Shown piece after piece: positions 1-11,565 of a DNA stretch of 64,000 nt. The stretch lies in contig NC_090698.1 in NCBI RefSeq assembly GCF_040954835.1, forward strand, positions 46,386,284 to 46,450,283, written 5' to 3'. How positions within the stretch are numbered: the stretch's first letter is position 1; every line of letters starts with the position of its first letter. The notes under the pieces are model-generated. The model was given only the letters and a program-made list of their open reading frames with translations. It made no database searches and was not told the DNA's origin. This DNA comes from Lepisosteus oculatus. Lineage: Eukaryota; Chordata; Actinopteri; Semionotiformes; Lepisosteidae. The position numbers and the translations under genes were made by a program.

Positions 1-22
1 TCCGAGGAAACCCGAGTCTCAC

Positions 23-476
23 TATCACGCCCCACACTCTCCCTCGCAAACAACGTCACATTCCCAGAACCTCTGCTTCCCAATCTCATCCCTGATTGAA
101 CCCAGCACATTCTCACATTCACCAAATTCCTCAAATTCTCACTCCCTAACCAATCATCCAATCACACCCCTTTCCTTTCAGTATTTAAACCCCCTTCGCA
201 CACCTTCCCATGCTCACTATTGAGAAGCCTTCATAGTATTCTCCAGTGCGTGTTTCCAAACTTTTTGACTGATCTCCCGTTACGAATCTTCTGCTTCTGC
301 CTCTTGACCTCGCCTTCTGGATTTTGACTTTTGGATTGTTTTTGGATATCTCTCGTTACCGGACCCTCTGCCTCCCTTTGGATTTGTCTTTTGGATTGTC
401 CCTTTGCTGCTCTGTGTCCTGTGGGATTCCGGTCATGCACAAGGATCCTCCTATTCCACGTATAGGTTCCGTGACA
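23..476 (+). repeat. 5' LTR of the gypsy element
   Basis: It aligns along its length with 3899-4367 and with the solo LTR at 39570-40040. It lacks about 15 bp present in the right LTR near 4255-4270, and its first dinucleotide is TA rather than TG. Many scattered differences from the right LTR point to an old insertion. Confidence 0.92.
182..221 (+). promoter_or_regulatory. LTR core promoter: TATA-like box and probable RNA start
   Basis: TATTTAAA lies at 182-189. About 30 bases downstream, where transcription should begin, is GCTCACTATT (212-221). That decamer is the exact complement of the sequence just after the LTR (478-487), as expected if the RNA 5' end folds back to prime reverse transcription. 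Confidence 0.6.
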
Positions 477-477
477 G

Positions 478-487
478 AATAGTGAGC
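478..487 (+). other. Primer-binding site of self-priming type
   Basis: AATAGTGAGC starts two bases after the LTR end and is the perfect reverse complement of 212-221. I see no match to the usual tRNA 3' ends (TGG-type sites). Self-priming from the RNA 5' end is established for Tf1 and proposed for sushi-like elements, and this site fits that model. Confidence 0.65.
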
Positions 488-496
488 CATATTAAA

Positions 497-1472
497 ATGG
501 ATCCAGCGGACCAGAGTCAACTTTCTATTCTCCATGAACACTCCCGGAACCTGGACCTGCTAACTATGGCAGTCCAGCAACTAGCTGACCACTTTGCACT
601 TCCACCGTCTCCCCCATCTGCAGCTCCTGCCCCTTCACCCCCACTTCAAACACAAATTAATCTTCTACCCCCTCACCTCCCGGAAAAATTTGATGGTGAC
701 TCCTCCAGCTGTCAGGGCTTTCTGACTCAATGTCAGATGACTTTCCACATCCGCCCAGACTGCTTCCCCACCGATGGAGAAAGAATTGCTTTTATGGTAT
801 CTTGCCTCTCTGGATGAGCTCTGGAATGGGCTGGACATCTCCTCTCTCGAAACGCTCCTGAGACTGCCAACTTCCACCTTTTTCAGACAGCTCTACAATC
901 TGCCTTTGGGCAGTTGCACTCTCGCCACCTCATTGTTGCACGCCTCACTTCCCTGACTCAAGGATCTCGCTCTTCAGGACTACTCTTCCAAATTCCGTTT
1001 TCTGGCTGCTCAACTCGCTTGGGATCACAATGCCCTGATTCACTACTTCCGCCTCGGATTATCTGATGAACTCAAGGATCACGTTGTGCACCTGCCCCTG
1101 GACTTCCCATCAATTGACTCCTTCATTTCTCGAGTTTTTGAACTAGAGGTCAGGCTTCAACAGCGAAGGTCGGACAATCGAACCCCTCCTACACCCTTCC
1201 AACTGCCTTCCTTCCATAGACTGACCTCTGAGGAGAGAGATTGCCGACTTCGTGAGGGGCTATGCCTTTACTGCGGTTCCCGTGATCACCTCCGAGCCAC
1301 CTGCCCAGGTCGCCCTCCTCGCTCCTATCCACCCGCTGTTATGGCCAGTGTCACTTCTTCCTCTCGCAGATCCGGACTCTTTCTCCCAGCCACCCTGTCA
1401 TGGACTACTGGACAGACCTCTCTCTTCCTAGACTCTGAGAACTTCCTAGACTCTGGACTCGCTTCGTCCTAG
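497..1472 (+). pseudogene. gag remnant (gypsy)
   Basis: The ATG at 497 follows the primer-binding site directly and opens with M-D-P-A-D, as sushi-type gag proteins do. An in-frame stop closes this frame at 815-817, and recognisable gag sequence continues in other frames. From 1086 the reading is in the third frame and holds a zinc knuckle C-x2-C-x4-H-x4-C at 1263-1304, the nucleic-acid-binding motif of the nucleocapsid. A stop at 1470-1472 separates it from pol in the same frame. At least two frame changes and one stop make it non-functional. Confidence 0.85.
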
Positions 1473-2790
1473 AATATTCCCCGTTTGCCAGTCACCCAGC
1501 CCATTCGGCTCCTCACTCTTGATGGTTCCCCCCTCTCCCCTGGTCTGGTGAAGTGGCAGACCCCTCCCCTCACTCTTCGCATCGGCGCCACCCACCAGGA
1601 AGCCATTCAGTTCTTTTTCATTCAATCCCCTTCTCACCCATTGGTTCTTGGTTTCCCTTGGTTACAGATTCACAACCCACACATCTCCTGGTCACAAAGG
1701 GAACTCACAGCCTGGGGTTCCCATTGCCTTTCGCATTGTTGTCAGCTTCCTCAGAAAGTTTCCGTCTCCTGTATATCTCAAGATAACCTCCCCAATATTC
1801 CTTCCCAGTACTCAGATCTACACCTTGCCTTCAGTAAACAGAAGGCCCTATCCCTCCCCCCCCATCGCCCATCTGACTGTCCTATAGACCTAATTCCAGG
1901 GGTCCTACCCCCTAAGGGCCATGTCTATTCACTCTCCAACCAGGAGACTCAGGCTATGGAAGATTATATCCAGGAGTCCTTGGAATCTGGTTTCATCCGC
2001 CCCTCTTCCTCACCTGCCTGCGCCGGTTTCTTCTTTGTTAAAAAGAAAGATGGCTCTCTCAGACCCTGCATTGATTATCGCGGTCTGAACAACATAACTA
2101 TCAAGAACAGTTATCCACTTCCTCTGATTTCATCGGCTTTGGAATCACTCCGGGGCGCCAGTATTTTTTCTAAATTGGATCTCCACGGTGCTTATAATTT
2201 GATCTGCATGCGGGAGGGTGACGAATGGAAGACGGCATTCATTACTACCCACGGTCATTATGAATACCAAGTAATGCCGTTTGGACTGGTTAACGCTCCT
2301 GCTGTCTTTCAGGGGTTCATGAACGACATCTTTAGGGATATCTTGCACAAATATGCCCTGGTATACCTGGATGATATTCTAATCTTTTCCCGTAGTCCCC
2401 AGGAGCATTACTCTCATGTGCGCGAGGTTCTTCATCGTTTGATTCAGAACAAACTCTACGCCAAATTGGAAAAGTGTACTTTCCATGTTACCAGAATCCA
2501 CTTCCTTGGCTACATCCTCTCACCCCTGGGCATTGAAATTGACCCTGCCAAGACTGAATCCATACAGAACTGGCCAACCCTCCAGAATTTAAAACAAATT
2601 CAACGCTTCCTGGGATTTCCCCATTTTTACCGCCGTTTTATTAGGAATTTCAACTCTGTTGTCTCCCCCATTACAGCTCTGACCCGAAAAGGTCCTCATC
2701 AAGGGAAATGGACTCCCGAGGCAGACCAAGCTTTCCTTCATCTCAAGAGACTGTTCACCACAGCCCCCCTCCTCCGCCAGACCCCAACCT
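1473..2790 (+). pseudogene. pol remnant: protease tail and reverse transcriptase (gypsy)
   Basis: After a degenerate protease segment (an L-G-F-P-W-L tail can be seen around 1645-1665), a long open stretch encodes the reverse transcriptase. It contains [30 protein letters not shown] and the catalytic Y-L-D-D at 2364-2375. The RT core looks complete, but the frame is lost near 2780 just where RNase H should begin. The enzyme family copies element RNA into DNA in cytoplasmic particles. This copy cannot make the whole polyprotein. Confidence 0.9.
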
Positions 2791-3217
2791 TCCATTCATT
2801 CTCGAGGTGGATGCCTCAGCCAACGGAGTCGGTGCCATATTATCTCAACGTCATGGAGAGAAGGGTATCCTCCACCCCTGCGCCTTTTTCTCCAAAAAAT
2901 TGTCCCAGGCCAAGACTAATTATGATGTTGGAGACCGAGAACTACTGGCTATCAAACTCGCCCTGGAGGAATGGAGACACTGGTTGGAGGGGGTCCTACA
3001 CCCTTTTACTATTCTTACGGATCATAAAAATCTCTCTTACCTACAAACTGCCAAACGTTTGAATCCACAGCAGGCCCGCTGGTCACTTTTCTTTTCTAGG
3101 TTCCATTTTTTCATTACTTATACACCAGGATCCAAGAACATAAAGGCTGACGTCCTGTCTCGCCTCCATGATCCTCCTGGGTTTTTGGACCCTCCTGAAC
3201 CTATTATACCCCCTTGA
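2780..3217 (+). pseudogene. pol remnant: RNase H domain (gypsy)
   Basis: Read one frame away from the RT, this stretch begins with F-I-L-E-V-D-A-S, which carries the first catalytic Asp of Ty3/gypsy RNase H. It continues through R-E-L-L-A-I and [10 protein letters not shown] to A-D-V-L-S-R-L. The frame stops at 3215-3217 and integrase resumes in another frame. RNase H removes the RNA strand of the hybrid made during reverse transcription. Confidence 0.88.
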
Positions 3218-3722
3218 GAGAATCGTGGCTGCTATTAGATGGGACCTGGAGAACCAAATCAAACGTGCACTTCATAACCAAACCGTTCCCCCCCAATGTC
3301 CTCCAGACAGACTCTTTGTTCCTGATACCATACGCTCCACTGCTCTTCGCTGGGGTCATGACTCACTATTTGCAGGTCAGCCCGGTGTCAAACGTACCTT
3401 GGAATTTATCTCTAGACATTTCTGGTGGCCTTCAATGAGGACTGATGTTACTGGGTACGTGCAGGCCTGTCCCATCTGTGCCATGTCCAAATCCTCCCGT
3501 CTTAAGAAGCCCGGTTTACTCCAACCACTCCCAACCCCTAGAAGACCTTGGTCCCACATCTCAGTGGACTTTCTTACGGATCTTCCTGAGAGTCAAGGCA
3601 AAACTACCATTATGGTCGTGGTAGATAGATTCTCGAAGTCGGCTCATTTCATTCCTCTTCCTGCCCTTCCATCTGCTCAAGACATGGCTGACCTCTTCAT
3701 TCTTCACGTCTTCAGACTTCAC
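3218..3722 (+). pseudogene. Truncated integrase (gypsy)
   Basis: The zinc-binding region is visible (a conserved G-H-D and a C-P-I-C pair near 3470-3480). The first two catalytic acidic residues follow, in V-D-F-L-T-D-L (about 3565) and V-V-D-R-F-S-K-S (about 3625). The sequence then breaks off after an F-R-L-H motif at about 3720 and jumps into the chromodomain. The third acidic residue of the D-D-E triad and the rest of the C-terminal region are gone, so this enzyme cannot catalyse strand transfer. Confidence 0.87.
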
Positions 3723-3884
3723 TTGGATGCCCGCTGGCTCCGAGGCCGCTGACAATTTCTAGTCGACTGGGAGGGCTATGGTCCTGAGGAACGTTCCTGG
3801 GTCTGTGAGAAAGATATTTTGGATCGCAGCCTCATCGATGACTTCATTCGTACTCGCTCTCTGGGGTCGTCAGGAGCAGACCCT
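3723..3884 (+). pseudogene. Chromodomain tail of pol (gypsy)
   Basis: The reading contains F-L-V-D-W-E-G-Y-G and P-E-E-R-S-W-V followed by D-I-L-D, the chromodomain signature found at the C-terminus of sushi-type integrases. In the family this domain guides integration to particular chromatin. A TGA stop lies just upstream of it (3750-3752), next to the deletion junction. Confidence 0.85.
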
Positions 3885-3896
3885 AAAGGGGGGGGT
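3885..3896 (+). other. Polypurine tract
   Basis: AAAGGGGGGGGT sits immediately before the right LTR. This is the position and composition of the plus-strand DNA primer of LTR retroelements. Confidence 0.8.
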
Positions 3897-3898
3897 AC

Positions 3899-4367
3899 TG
3901 TCACGCCCCACACTCTCCCTCGCAAACGACTTCACATTCCCGGAACCTCCGCTTCCCAATCTCATCCCTGATTGAACCCAGCACATTCTCACATGCACTA
4001 GATTCCTCAAATTCTCACTCCCTAACCAATCATCCAATCACACCCCTTTCCTTTCAGTATTTAAACCCCCTTCGCACACCTTCCCACGCTCACTATTGAG
4101 AAGCCTTCATAGTATTCTCCAGTGCGCGTTTCCAAACTTTTTGACTGATCTCCCGTTACGAATCTTCAGCTTCCGACTCTTGACCTCGCCTTCTGAATTT
4201 TGACTTTTGTATTGTTTTTGGAAATCTCTCGTTACCGGACCCTCTGCCTCCCTTATCGACCCAGCCTTTGGATTTTGTCTTTTGGATTGTCCCTTTGCTA
4301 CTCTGCGTCCTGTGGGATTCTGGTCACGTACAAGGATCCTCCTATTCCACGTATAGGTTCCGTGACA
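3899..4367 (+). repeat. 3' LTR of the gypsy element
   Basis: TGTCACGCC...CCGTGACA. It carries the same TATTTAAA box and the GCTCACTATT decamer at 4088-4097. Confidence 0.93.
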
Positions 4368-5092
4368 CTCAGCACCTGTAAGAGAGCTTGTTTCAAATTA
4401 TTACAGGCGGGTTTTGCTGCTGGAACCAAGGTAATCCTGTCCTTGTACTGCACTCCCCCCTTAAGCAGATCTGTTAAAAGTTGTGCTCACCCCGTAAAAA
4501 CATTGCACCCAGGCCCTGTTAAAATTACACAATGCTAGACACAAAAGGGCCTTATCATAACTGCTTAATATTAGACACTCTAAACCTGAAGCAACTCAGA
4601 CTTGTGGGTTTCCTCGTCAGGGGAAGCACTCAGAATACCATCAACATACTGAGTGATCACAGTCAGTTGAAGCCACATGATACCCTGCTCTGGATAGTCA
4701 TTCCTTGTAATGCTGCATAATATCCAACACACCATTAACAGTTCACTTTAGGTTTAACCCCTTCAAGCACTGGACTGGGACAGACTTAGGGAGGCTATGA
4801 GGGATTTACAGGATCTAATCTTTAGGTAAACAGATCCCTCACAAGACTGTTTATTCTCCCCAGACAAAGCTCTTAGCTGGGTGATACATGTTTCACTGTT
4901 CGTCCCTGTCAGTTGAACCACAGGGCAGGTCCTTGCTTCTTTTATCCTACTGTACATGCACTTTCTGCACTATCTGATTTCAAGCCATTCAAATAAATTC
5001 AACTGCTGTTTCAACTCTTACAACTAATTGTATATAAATACAAAAACTGATTATTTAACTCCTTTAAGTCCACCTATATGTACTGCATAGTT
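4368..5092. other. No recognised feature between the gypsy element and array D
   Basis: AT-rich sequence with only short chance reading frames. The homology of the tandem array stops at about 5093, inside the pyrimidine tract that should precede exon d. This stretch is therefore the far flank of a truncation breakpoint. Confidence 0.6.
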
Positions 5093-5387
5093 GGAGAAAA
5101 GTGAAAACATGATTAACACTGCTCTGTCATCTTTACAGAGTTGGAGCAGTGTTGGCAACTCTGTTCACTCCCTTGCCAAGTTCACAATCCTGCTTTGAAG
5201 CACATAAAACCACAAAAGATGCCAGCTTGAACAACAACCTAACTTATCAACACTCTTACCTCCAGCCGCCACAAAAAAACAGAAAAGATGTTCATAAAAG
5301 TAGGAGGCTACCTGTGTGGCAGTAAGCAAAAACAAAGTTACAAGTTTGGAAAACGAGCTTCAGTGCACTGTTTATAAAAGCCACAAC

Positions 5388-5577
5388 CGTCTTGAGCTGT
5401 AAGGGCAGCATTTTAATTGCTCTGAATGTGTCTGCAATGTGTACATTTCTGAGGGCCGTGTGTCATGGACAGACCTGGGTTGGGCGTTCGGCGGCACAGG
5501 CTTGATTCCATTGGAGAAACAGCGAGAACGCACAAGCGTGGCTTTAGTTAGCACCGGGCAATTCTCACGGGCTTCAC
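5388..5577 (-). CDS. Exon c of truncated cassette 4 (copy D)
   Basis: Same 190 bp exon as at 8297, 11203 and 14103. It has a CCTTCAG acceptor and the shared C-F-S-N-G-I-K-P-V-P-P motif in the open frame. Exons d and e of this cassette are missing because the array ends at about 5093. The weak donor is GTTGTG. It cannot splice onward within the visible sequence. Confidence 0.6.
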
Positions 5578-5637
5578 CTGAAGGACACAGTAGGAAAGGC
5601 ATTCCTAAAAAATTTTAAAAGCAACTAGATCACATTT

Positions 5638-5750
5638 ATTTTCTAACCACTTTATTTAATTTAGTGTTGCAGATAGCACACCAGGAAGTGAGCCAAGAGC
5701 CCCAGTGCTTGCAAGACAGCAATGCTCATTACTGTACCACCATGCTGCCC
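5638..5750 (-). repeat. Internally deleted tRNA-like SINE, array unit 4
   Basis: On the minus strand it begins GGCAGCATGGTGG and ends AAGTGGTTAGAAAA, the two ends of the SINE that is longer at 57531-57792. The same short copy sits at the same place in every array unit, so it inserted before the amplification. Confidence 0.6.
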
Positions 5751-7351
5751 ATCAGATCTACACACTTATCTAGGAACCTCAGTGCAATAGCGATCTACAT
5801 ATAGTTATTCCTAATTACTGTATATCCCAATGCAGACTTGATCAGTTATTTTTTAACTAAACTATGGAAGAACCCTGGAAAATTCTAATGATGTTTCTAC
5901 AGATTTTAACTCTGTAAAAACTCATCCCCAGTACTGGAATACCACCATGCCAGCTGAGCTCTTGATTAAGCTAATTCAAAAGTAGTTGGATACCATCAAT
6001 GCTCAGTTTTTGAGTTTCACACCTGCCTTCTTTCAAGTAATGGACTGAATGAAGTGATTGGACCTTTTGAGATTAAATTCACATTGCAGTCTACAGTATG
6101 ATACAATGATTGAAATCACCTGGTTTAAGTCTTTGAAAAAGTGGCATCACCAAATACTAATTAACATCATACCATCATTTTGTCTCCTGTTAAGAGATGC
6201 TAAGACACAAATAAGACAACTACCACTTAATAAGAAAACTGAGGGCAGAGTAGGTGGAATTTTATTTGTCAGTTTTTATTTTTGCATAACATGTCCGTAG
6301 CAGAGTCTTTGAAACCAAAGTCTAAAAGTAGAAACAGATTGAAAAGGTCAAATCACCAAATAAAAAGAATCATTCAGCCTCAATCATTTAGAGATCAGCC
6401 AGAAGGAAAAGTAAAAGACACTCCAGAAGCAGGGTTGAGGAGCATTGCTTTAATAGATCGATCAGTAAATATTAGTCTCTGAAGAGGAACAATCTTACTC
6501 TCTAGCTTGATGGCAAGATCAGAACAAGCTGCTGTTTTGCCATGAGAAGGTTTGGGACAGGGGAGAAGAAATAGAAGCAACAGAGGACAGATGCATTGAA
6601 AAGCCAGGAATCAACACAATAGGTGACCACACAAACACCAATAATGGGAATCAGTGCACTTTGGCAAAGCAGGTTAATCCCATCAAAGCTCTGTTAATAT
6701 AGTCCTGATTCCAATTTATCTTGATCATGTCCTCAGCTCTGACAGGGACAGCAGAAAATCTTTTTGTATAGCAACTGCTAATCATGCAGGAGCTCTCAAT
6801 GTGCCTGGTGTTTCATACATATCCTGAAGCACTGCACACACACAGCCTACTTCATCTCCTCATGCCCTGCCAACATACTGTTGCCCATTAATAACTCACC
6901 AAAATCAAAACGATCCTCAAAATCAATAAAACAATACAATGATCCCCAAGGCCAGTCTTACTATCCTCTAAACTTTTACCAAAGGACTCCTTAAAACATT
7001 CAAGAAAACTAATGTTAGAAACATAATGTTTTTACCACATCAGCAGCAGCAGAAGAGCCTTTTCTTGATGCAAGGCAGTTTAAAAAGACAGAGCAGAACC
7101 AAGTATACAGTAATAAAAAAAATGTTCCCTGATGCTGGAGAATCCTAGATCATGGATAAAAAGGTAAGTTTATTTTCGTTTTGTACAGTTATGAAAGTGG
7201 GATGTTAGAAAGGAATAGAGTCAAGTCTGTAATAAATCCCTCTTCATAGGCCATTAGAGAGTTTTTGTTACCAGTGAGGTTTTGCATGTAACTCTGGTAC
7301 CAGTCCCTATTATCATTAGTGACATCTTAACCAATGGTGTAGCCGACTCAC

Positions 7352-8486
7352 ATGTGGGGATTCTGGAAACTCTGCGGGGCACACGGCCCGGGGGTCTGGC
7401 AGCAGGTGGGGACACCACTATCAGCCTGTCCTCCTCAGGCTCAGCAGGCCCGTTACAATAGGTCAGTTGTTGTCCCGCTACACTCACATCTGAGGTCACC
7501 CCTACAAAACAAGGTCAAAATTTCTCAACACCCTTCAGAACTGTCACCCTTTTCACCAATCTCACTACACCACTGCCCACAGTAGCAGACGCACTGACAC
7601 ACACACCAACCTCAACACCAGGAGGGCAAATGGAAGAACTGACTGAGAAGAATAATCGGCAAGGTCTTTATCTTCTTTATCTCTTTAACTCTAAATGAGT
7701 CCCAGCAGACAGGAAGTTTCAATCTCTACTGTGCTGTACTGTTCAAACCTAGAGCTACTAGGTTACTTTCAGTTCTGCCCAGTCTAACGGCTGGTTTCTC
7801 AGCACACACTCATACACACAAGCAAACTCATTCAAACAAATGACAGGCCAGCAGCTCCAGCTGTCAGCACCTTGGTTGGGGCTGCCCTCCACTCTGGAAG
7901 CAGCCATCAGCTTTCTGGAGGGGACTCCAGCCAAGCGAGGTTTTGCCACTAAAAGATGGGAGTTATCGGACCTGTAGACAAGACACAAATGGAGACACAG
8001 TGGAGAAAAGTGAAAAAATGATAAACACTGCTGTGTCATCTTTACAGAGTTCGAGCAGTGTTGTCAACTCTGTTCACTCCCTTGCCAAGTTCACAATCCT
8101 GCTTTGAAGCACATAAAACCACAAAAGATGCCAGCTTGAACAACAACCTAACTTTATCAACACTCTTCACTCCAGCCGCCACAAAAAACAGAAAAGATGT
8201 TCATAAAAGTAGGAGGCTACCTGTGTGGCAGTAAGCAAAAACAAACTTACAAGTTTGGAAAACGAGCTTCAGTGCACTGTTTATAAAAGCCACAACCGTC
8301 TTGAGCTGTAAGGGCAGCATTTTAATTGCTCTGAATGTGTCTGAAATGTGTACATTTCTGAGGGCCGTGTGTCATGGACAGACCTGGGTTGGGCGTTCGG
8401 CGGCACAGGCTTGATTCCATTGGAGAAACAGCGAGAACGCACAAGCGTGGCTTTAGTTAGCACAGGGCAATTCTCACGGGCTTCAC
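7352..8486 (-). CDS. Exon cassette 3 (exons c, d, e) of the TOGARAM-like array
   Basis: Exon c 8297-8486 (190 bp), exon d 7871-7971 (101 bp) and exon e 7352-7501 (150 bp), all on the minus strand. Acceptors are CTTCAG, CTACAG and TTGTAG. Exon e ends in a good GTGAGT donor, while c (GTTGTG) and d (GTGCTG) have weak ones. The phases join: c ends after 2 bases of a codon, d starts with 1 and ends with 1, e starts with 2 and ends with 1. The product is basic, Pro/Ser/Arg-rich linker without a recognised domain (for example S-R-I-P-T, R-P-P-G-R-V-P-R-R). Every exon is open. Confidence 0.65.
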
Positions 8487-8547
8487 CTGAAGGACACAGT
8501 AGGAAAGGCATTCCTAAAATATTATAAAAGCAACTAGATCACATTTA

Positions 8548-8659
8548 TTTTCTAACCACTTTATTTAATTTAGTGTTGCAGATAGCACACCAGGAAATGA
8601 GCCAAGAGCCCCAGTGCTTGCAAGACAGAAATGCTCATTACTGTACCACCATGCTGCCC
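8548..8659 (-). repeat. Internally deleted tRNA-like SINE, array unit 3
   Basis: Same position and ends as the copy at 5638-5750. Confidence 0.58.
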
Positions 8660-10257
8660 ATCAGATCTACACACTTATCTAGGAACCCCAGTGCAATAGC
8701 GATCTACATATAGTTATTCCTAATTACTGTATATCCCAATGCAGACTTGATCAGTTATTTTTGAACTAAACTATGGAAGAACCCTGGAAAATTCTACTGA
8801 AGTTTCTACAGATTTTAACTCAGAAAAAACTCATCCCCAGTACTGGAATACCACCATGCCAGCTGAGCTCTTGATTAAGCTAATTCAAAAGTAGTTGGAT
8901 ACCATCAATGCTCAGTTTTTGAGTTTCACACCTGCCTTCTTTCAAGTAATGGACTGAATGAAGTGATTGGACCTTTTGAGATTAAATTCACATTGCAGTC
9001 TACAGTATGATACAATGATTGAAATCACCTGGTTTAAGTCTTTGAAAAAGTGGCATCACCAAATACTAATTAACATCATACCATCATTTTGTCTCCTGTT
9101 AAGAGATGCTAAGACACAAATAAGACAACTACCACTTAATAAGAAAACTGAGGGCAGAGTAGGTGGAATTTTATTTGTCAGTTTTTATTTTTGCATAACA
9201 TGTCCTTAGCAGAGTCTTTGAAACCAAAGTCTAAAAGTAGAAACAGGTTGAAAAGGTCAAATCACCAAATAAAAAGAATCATTCAGCCTCAATCATTTAG
9301 AGATCAGCCAGAAGGAAAAGTAAAAGACACTCCAGAAGCAGGGTTGCGGAGCATTGCTTTAATAGATCGATCAGTAAATATTAGTCTCTGAAGAGGAACA
9401 ATCTTACTCTCTAGCTTGATGGCAAGATCAGAACAAGCTGCTGTTTTGCCATGAGAAGGTTTGGGACAGGGGAGAAGAAATAGAAGCAACAGAGGACAGA
9501 TGTATTGAAAAGCCAGGAATCAACACAATAGGTGACCACACAAACACCAATGGGAATCAGTGCACTTTGGCAAAGCAGGTTAATCCCATCAAAGCTCTGT
9601 TAATATAGTCCTGATTCCAATTTATCTTGATCATGTCCTCAGCTCTGACAGGGACAGCAGAAAATCTTTTTGTATAGCAACTGCTAATCATGCAGGAGCT
9701 CTCAATGTGCCTGGTGTTTCATACATATCCTGTAGCACAGCACACACACAGCCTACTTCATCTCCTCATGCCCTGCCAACATACTGTTGCCCATTAATAA
9801 CTCACCAAAATCAAAACGATCCTCAAAATCAATAAAACAATACAATGATCCCCAAGGCCAGTCTTACTATCCTCTAAACTTTTACCAAAGGACTCCTTAA
9901 AACATTCAAGAAAACTAATGTTAGAAACATAATGTTTTTACCACATCAGCAGCAGCAGAAGAGCCTTTTCTTGATGCAAGGCAGTTTAAAAAGACAGAGC
10001 AGAACCAAGTATATAGTAATAAAAAAAATGTTCCCTGATGCTGGAGAATCCTGTATCATGGATAAAAAGGAAAGTATATTTTCGTTTTCTACAGTTATGA
10101 AGGTGGGATGTTAGAAAGGAATAGTGTCAAGTCTGTAATAAATCCCTCTTCACAGGCCATTAGAGAGTTTTTGTTACCAGTGAGGTTTTGCATGTAACTC
10201 TGGTACCAGTCCCTATTATCATTAGTGACATCTTAACCAATGGTGTAGCCGACTCAC

Positions 10258-11392
10258 ATGTGGGGATTCTGGACACTCTGCGGGGCACACGGCCCGGGGG
10301 TCTGGCAGCAGGTGGGGACACCACTATCAGCCTGTCCTCCTCAGGCTCAGCAGGCCCGTTACAATAGGTCAGTTGTTGTCCCACTATACTCACATCTGAG
10401 GTCACCCCTAAAAAACAAGGTCAAAGTTTCTCAACACCCTTCAGAACTGTCACCCTTTTCACCAATCTCACTACACCACTGCCCACAGTAGCAGACGCAC
10501 TGACACACACACCAACCTCAACACCAGGAGGGCAAATGGAAGAACTGACTGAGAAGAATAATCGGCAAGGTCTTTATCTTCTTTATCTCTTTAACTCTAA
10601 ATGAGTCCCAGCAGACGGGAAGTTTCAATCTCTACTGTGCTGTACTGTTCAAACCTAGAGCTACTAGGTTACTTTCAGTTCTGCCCAGTCTAACGGCTGG
10701 TTTCTCAGCACACACTCATACACACAAGCAAACTCATTCAAACAAATGACAGGCCAGCAGCTCCAGCTGTCAGCACCTTGGTTGGGGCTGTCCTCCACTC
10801 TGGAAGCAGCCATCAGCTTTCTGGAGGGGACTCCAGCCAAGCGAGGTCTTGCTACTAAAGGAGGGGAGTTATCGGACCTGCAGGCAAGACACAAATGGAG
10901 ACACAGTGGAGAAAAGTGAAAAAATGATAAACACTGCTGTGTCATCTTTACAGAGTTGGAGCAGTGTTGTCAACTCTGTTCACTCCCTTGCCAAGTTCAC
11001 AATCCTGCTTTGAAGCACATAAAACCACAAAAGATGCCAGCTTGAACAACAACCTAACTTTATCAACACTCTTCACTCCAGCCGCCACAAAAAACAGAAA
11101 AGATGTTCATAAAAGTAGGAGGCTACCTGTGTGGCAGTAAGCAAAAACAAAGTTACAAGTTTGGAAAACGAGCTTCAGTGCACTGTTTATAAAAGCCACA
11201 ACCGTCTTGAGCTGTAAGGGCAGCATTTTAATTGCTCTGAATGTGTCTGAAATGTGTACATTTCTGAGGGCCGTGTGTCATGGACAGACCTGGGTTGGGC
11301 GTTGGGCGGCACAGGCTTGATTCCATTGGAGAAACAGCGAGAACGCACAAGCGTGGCTTTAGTTAGCACCGGGCAATTCTCACGGGCTTCAC
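10258..11392 (-). CDS. Exon cassette 2 (exons c, d, e) of the TOGARAM-like array
   Basis: Exon c 11203-11392, exon d 10777-10877 and exon e 10258-10407. Lengths, phases and open frames are identical to cassettes 1 and 3. The acceptor of e is TTTTTAG and that of d is CTGCAG. Joined in frame, the three exons give 441 bp (147 codons). Only a few residues differ from the other cassettes, so the cassettes are either recent or kept alike. Confidence 0.65.
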
Positions 11393-11452
11393 CTGAAGGA
11401 CACAGTAGGAAAGGCATTCCTAAAAAATTATAAAAGCAACTAGATCACATTT

Positions 11453-11565
11453 ATTTTCTAACCACTTTATTTAATTTAGTGTTGCAGATAGCATACCAGG
11501 AAGTGAGCCAAGAGCCCCAGTGCTTGCAAGACAGCAATGCTCATTACTGTACCACCATGCTGCCC
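11453..11565 (-). repeat. Internally deleted tRNA-like SINE, array unit 2
   Basis: Same position and ends as the copy at 5638-5750. Confidence 0.58.

Larger units (their letters stand above)
23..4367 (+). mobile_element. Ty3/gypsy sushi-type (chromovirus) LTR retrotransposon, defective
   Basis: Two LTRs of about 454 and 469 bp flank a short gag-pol region. The right LTR starts TGTCACGCC and ends CCGTGACA; the left one starts TATCACGCC. Flanking 5-mers are CTCAC (18-22) and CTCAG (4368-4372), an imperfect target-site duplication. The order is gag with a CCHC knuckle, protease remnant, reverse transcriptase, RNase H, truncated integrase, chromodomain, polypurine tract. This is the Ty3/gypsy order with the chromodomain of the sushi/Tf1 branch. 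Several frame breaks and an integrase deletion make it non-autonomous. No envelope gene is seen. Confidence 0.93.

Noticed and set aside
6058..6482. Plus-strand frames of 80 and 66 codons repeated in every array unit
   Set aside because: They are antisense intron sequence of the exon array; repetition comes from the array period, and starts and stops vary between units.
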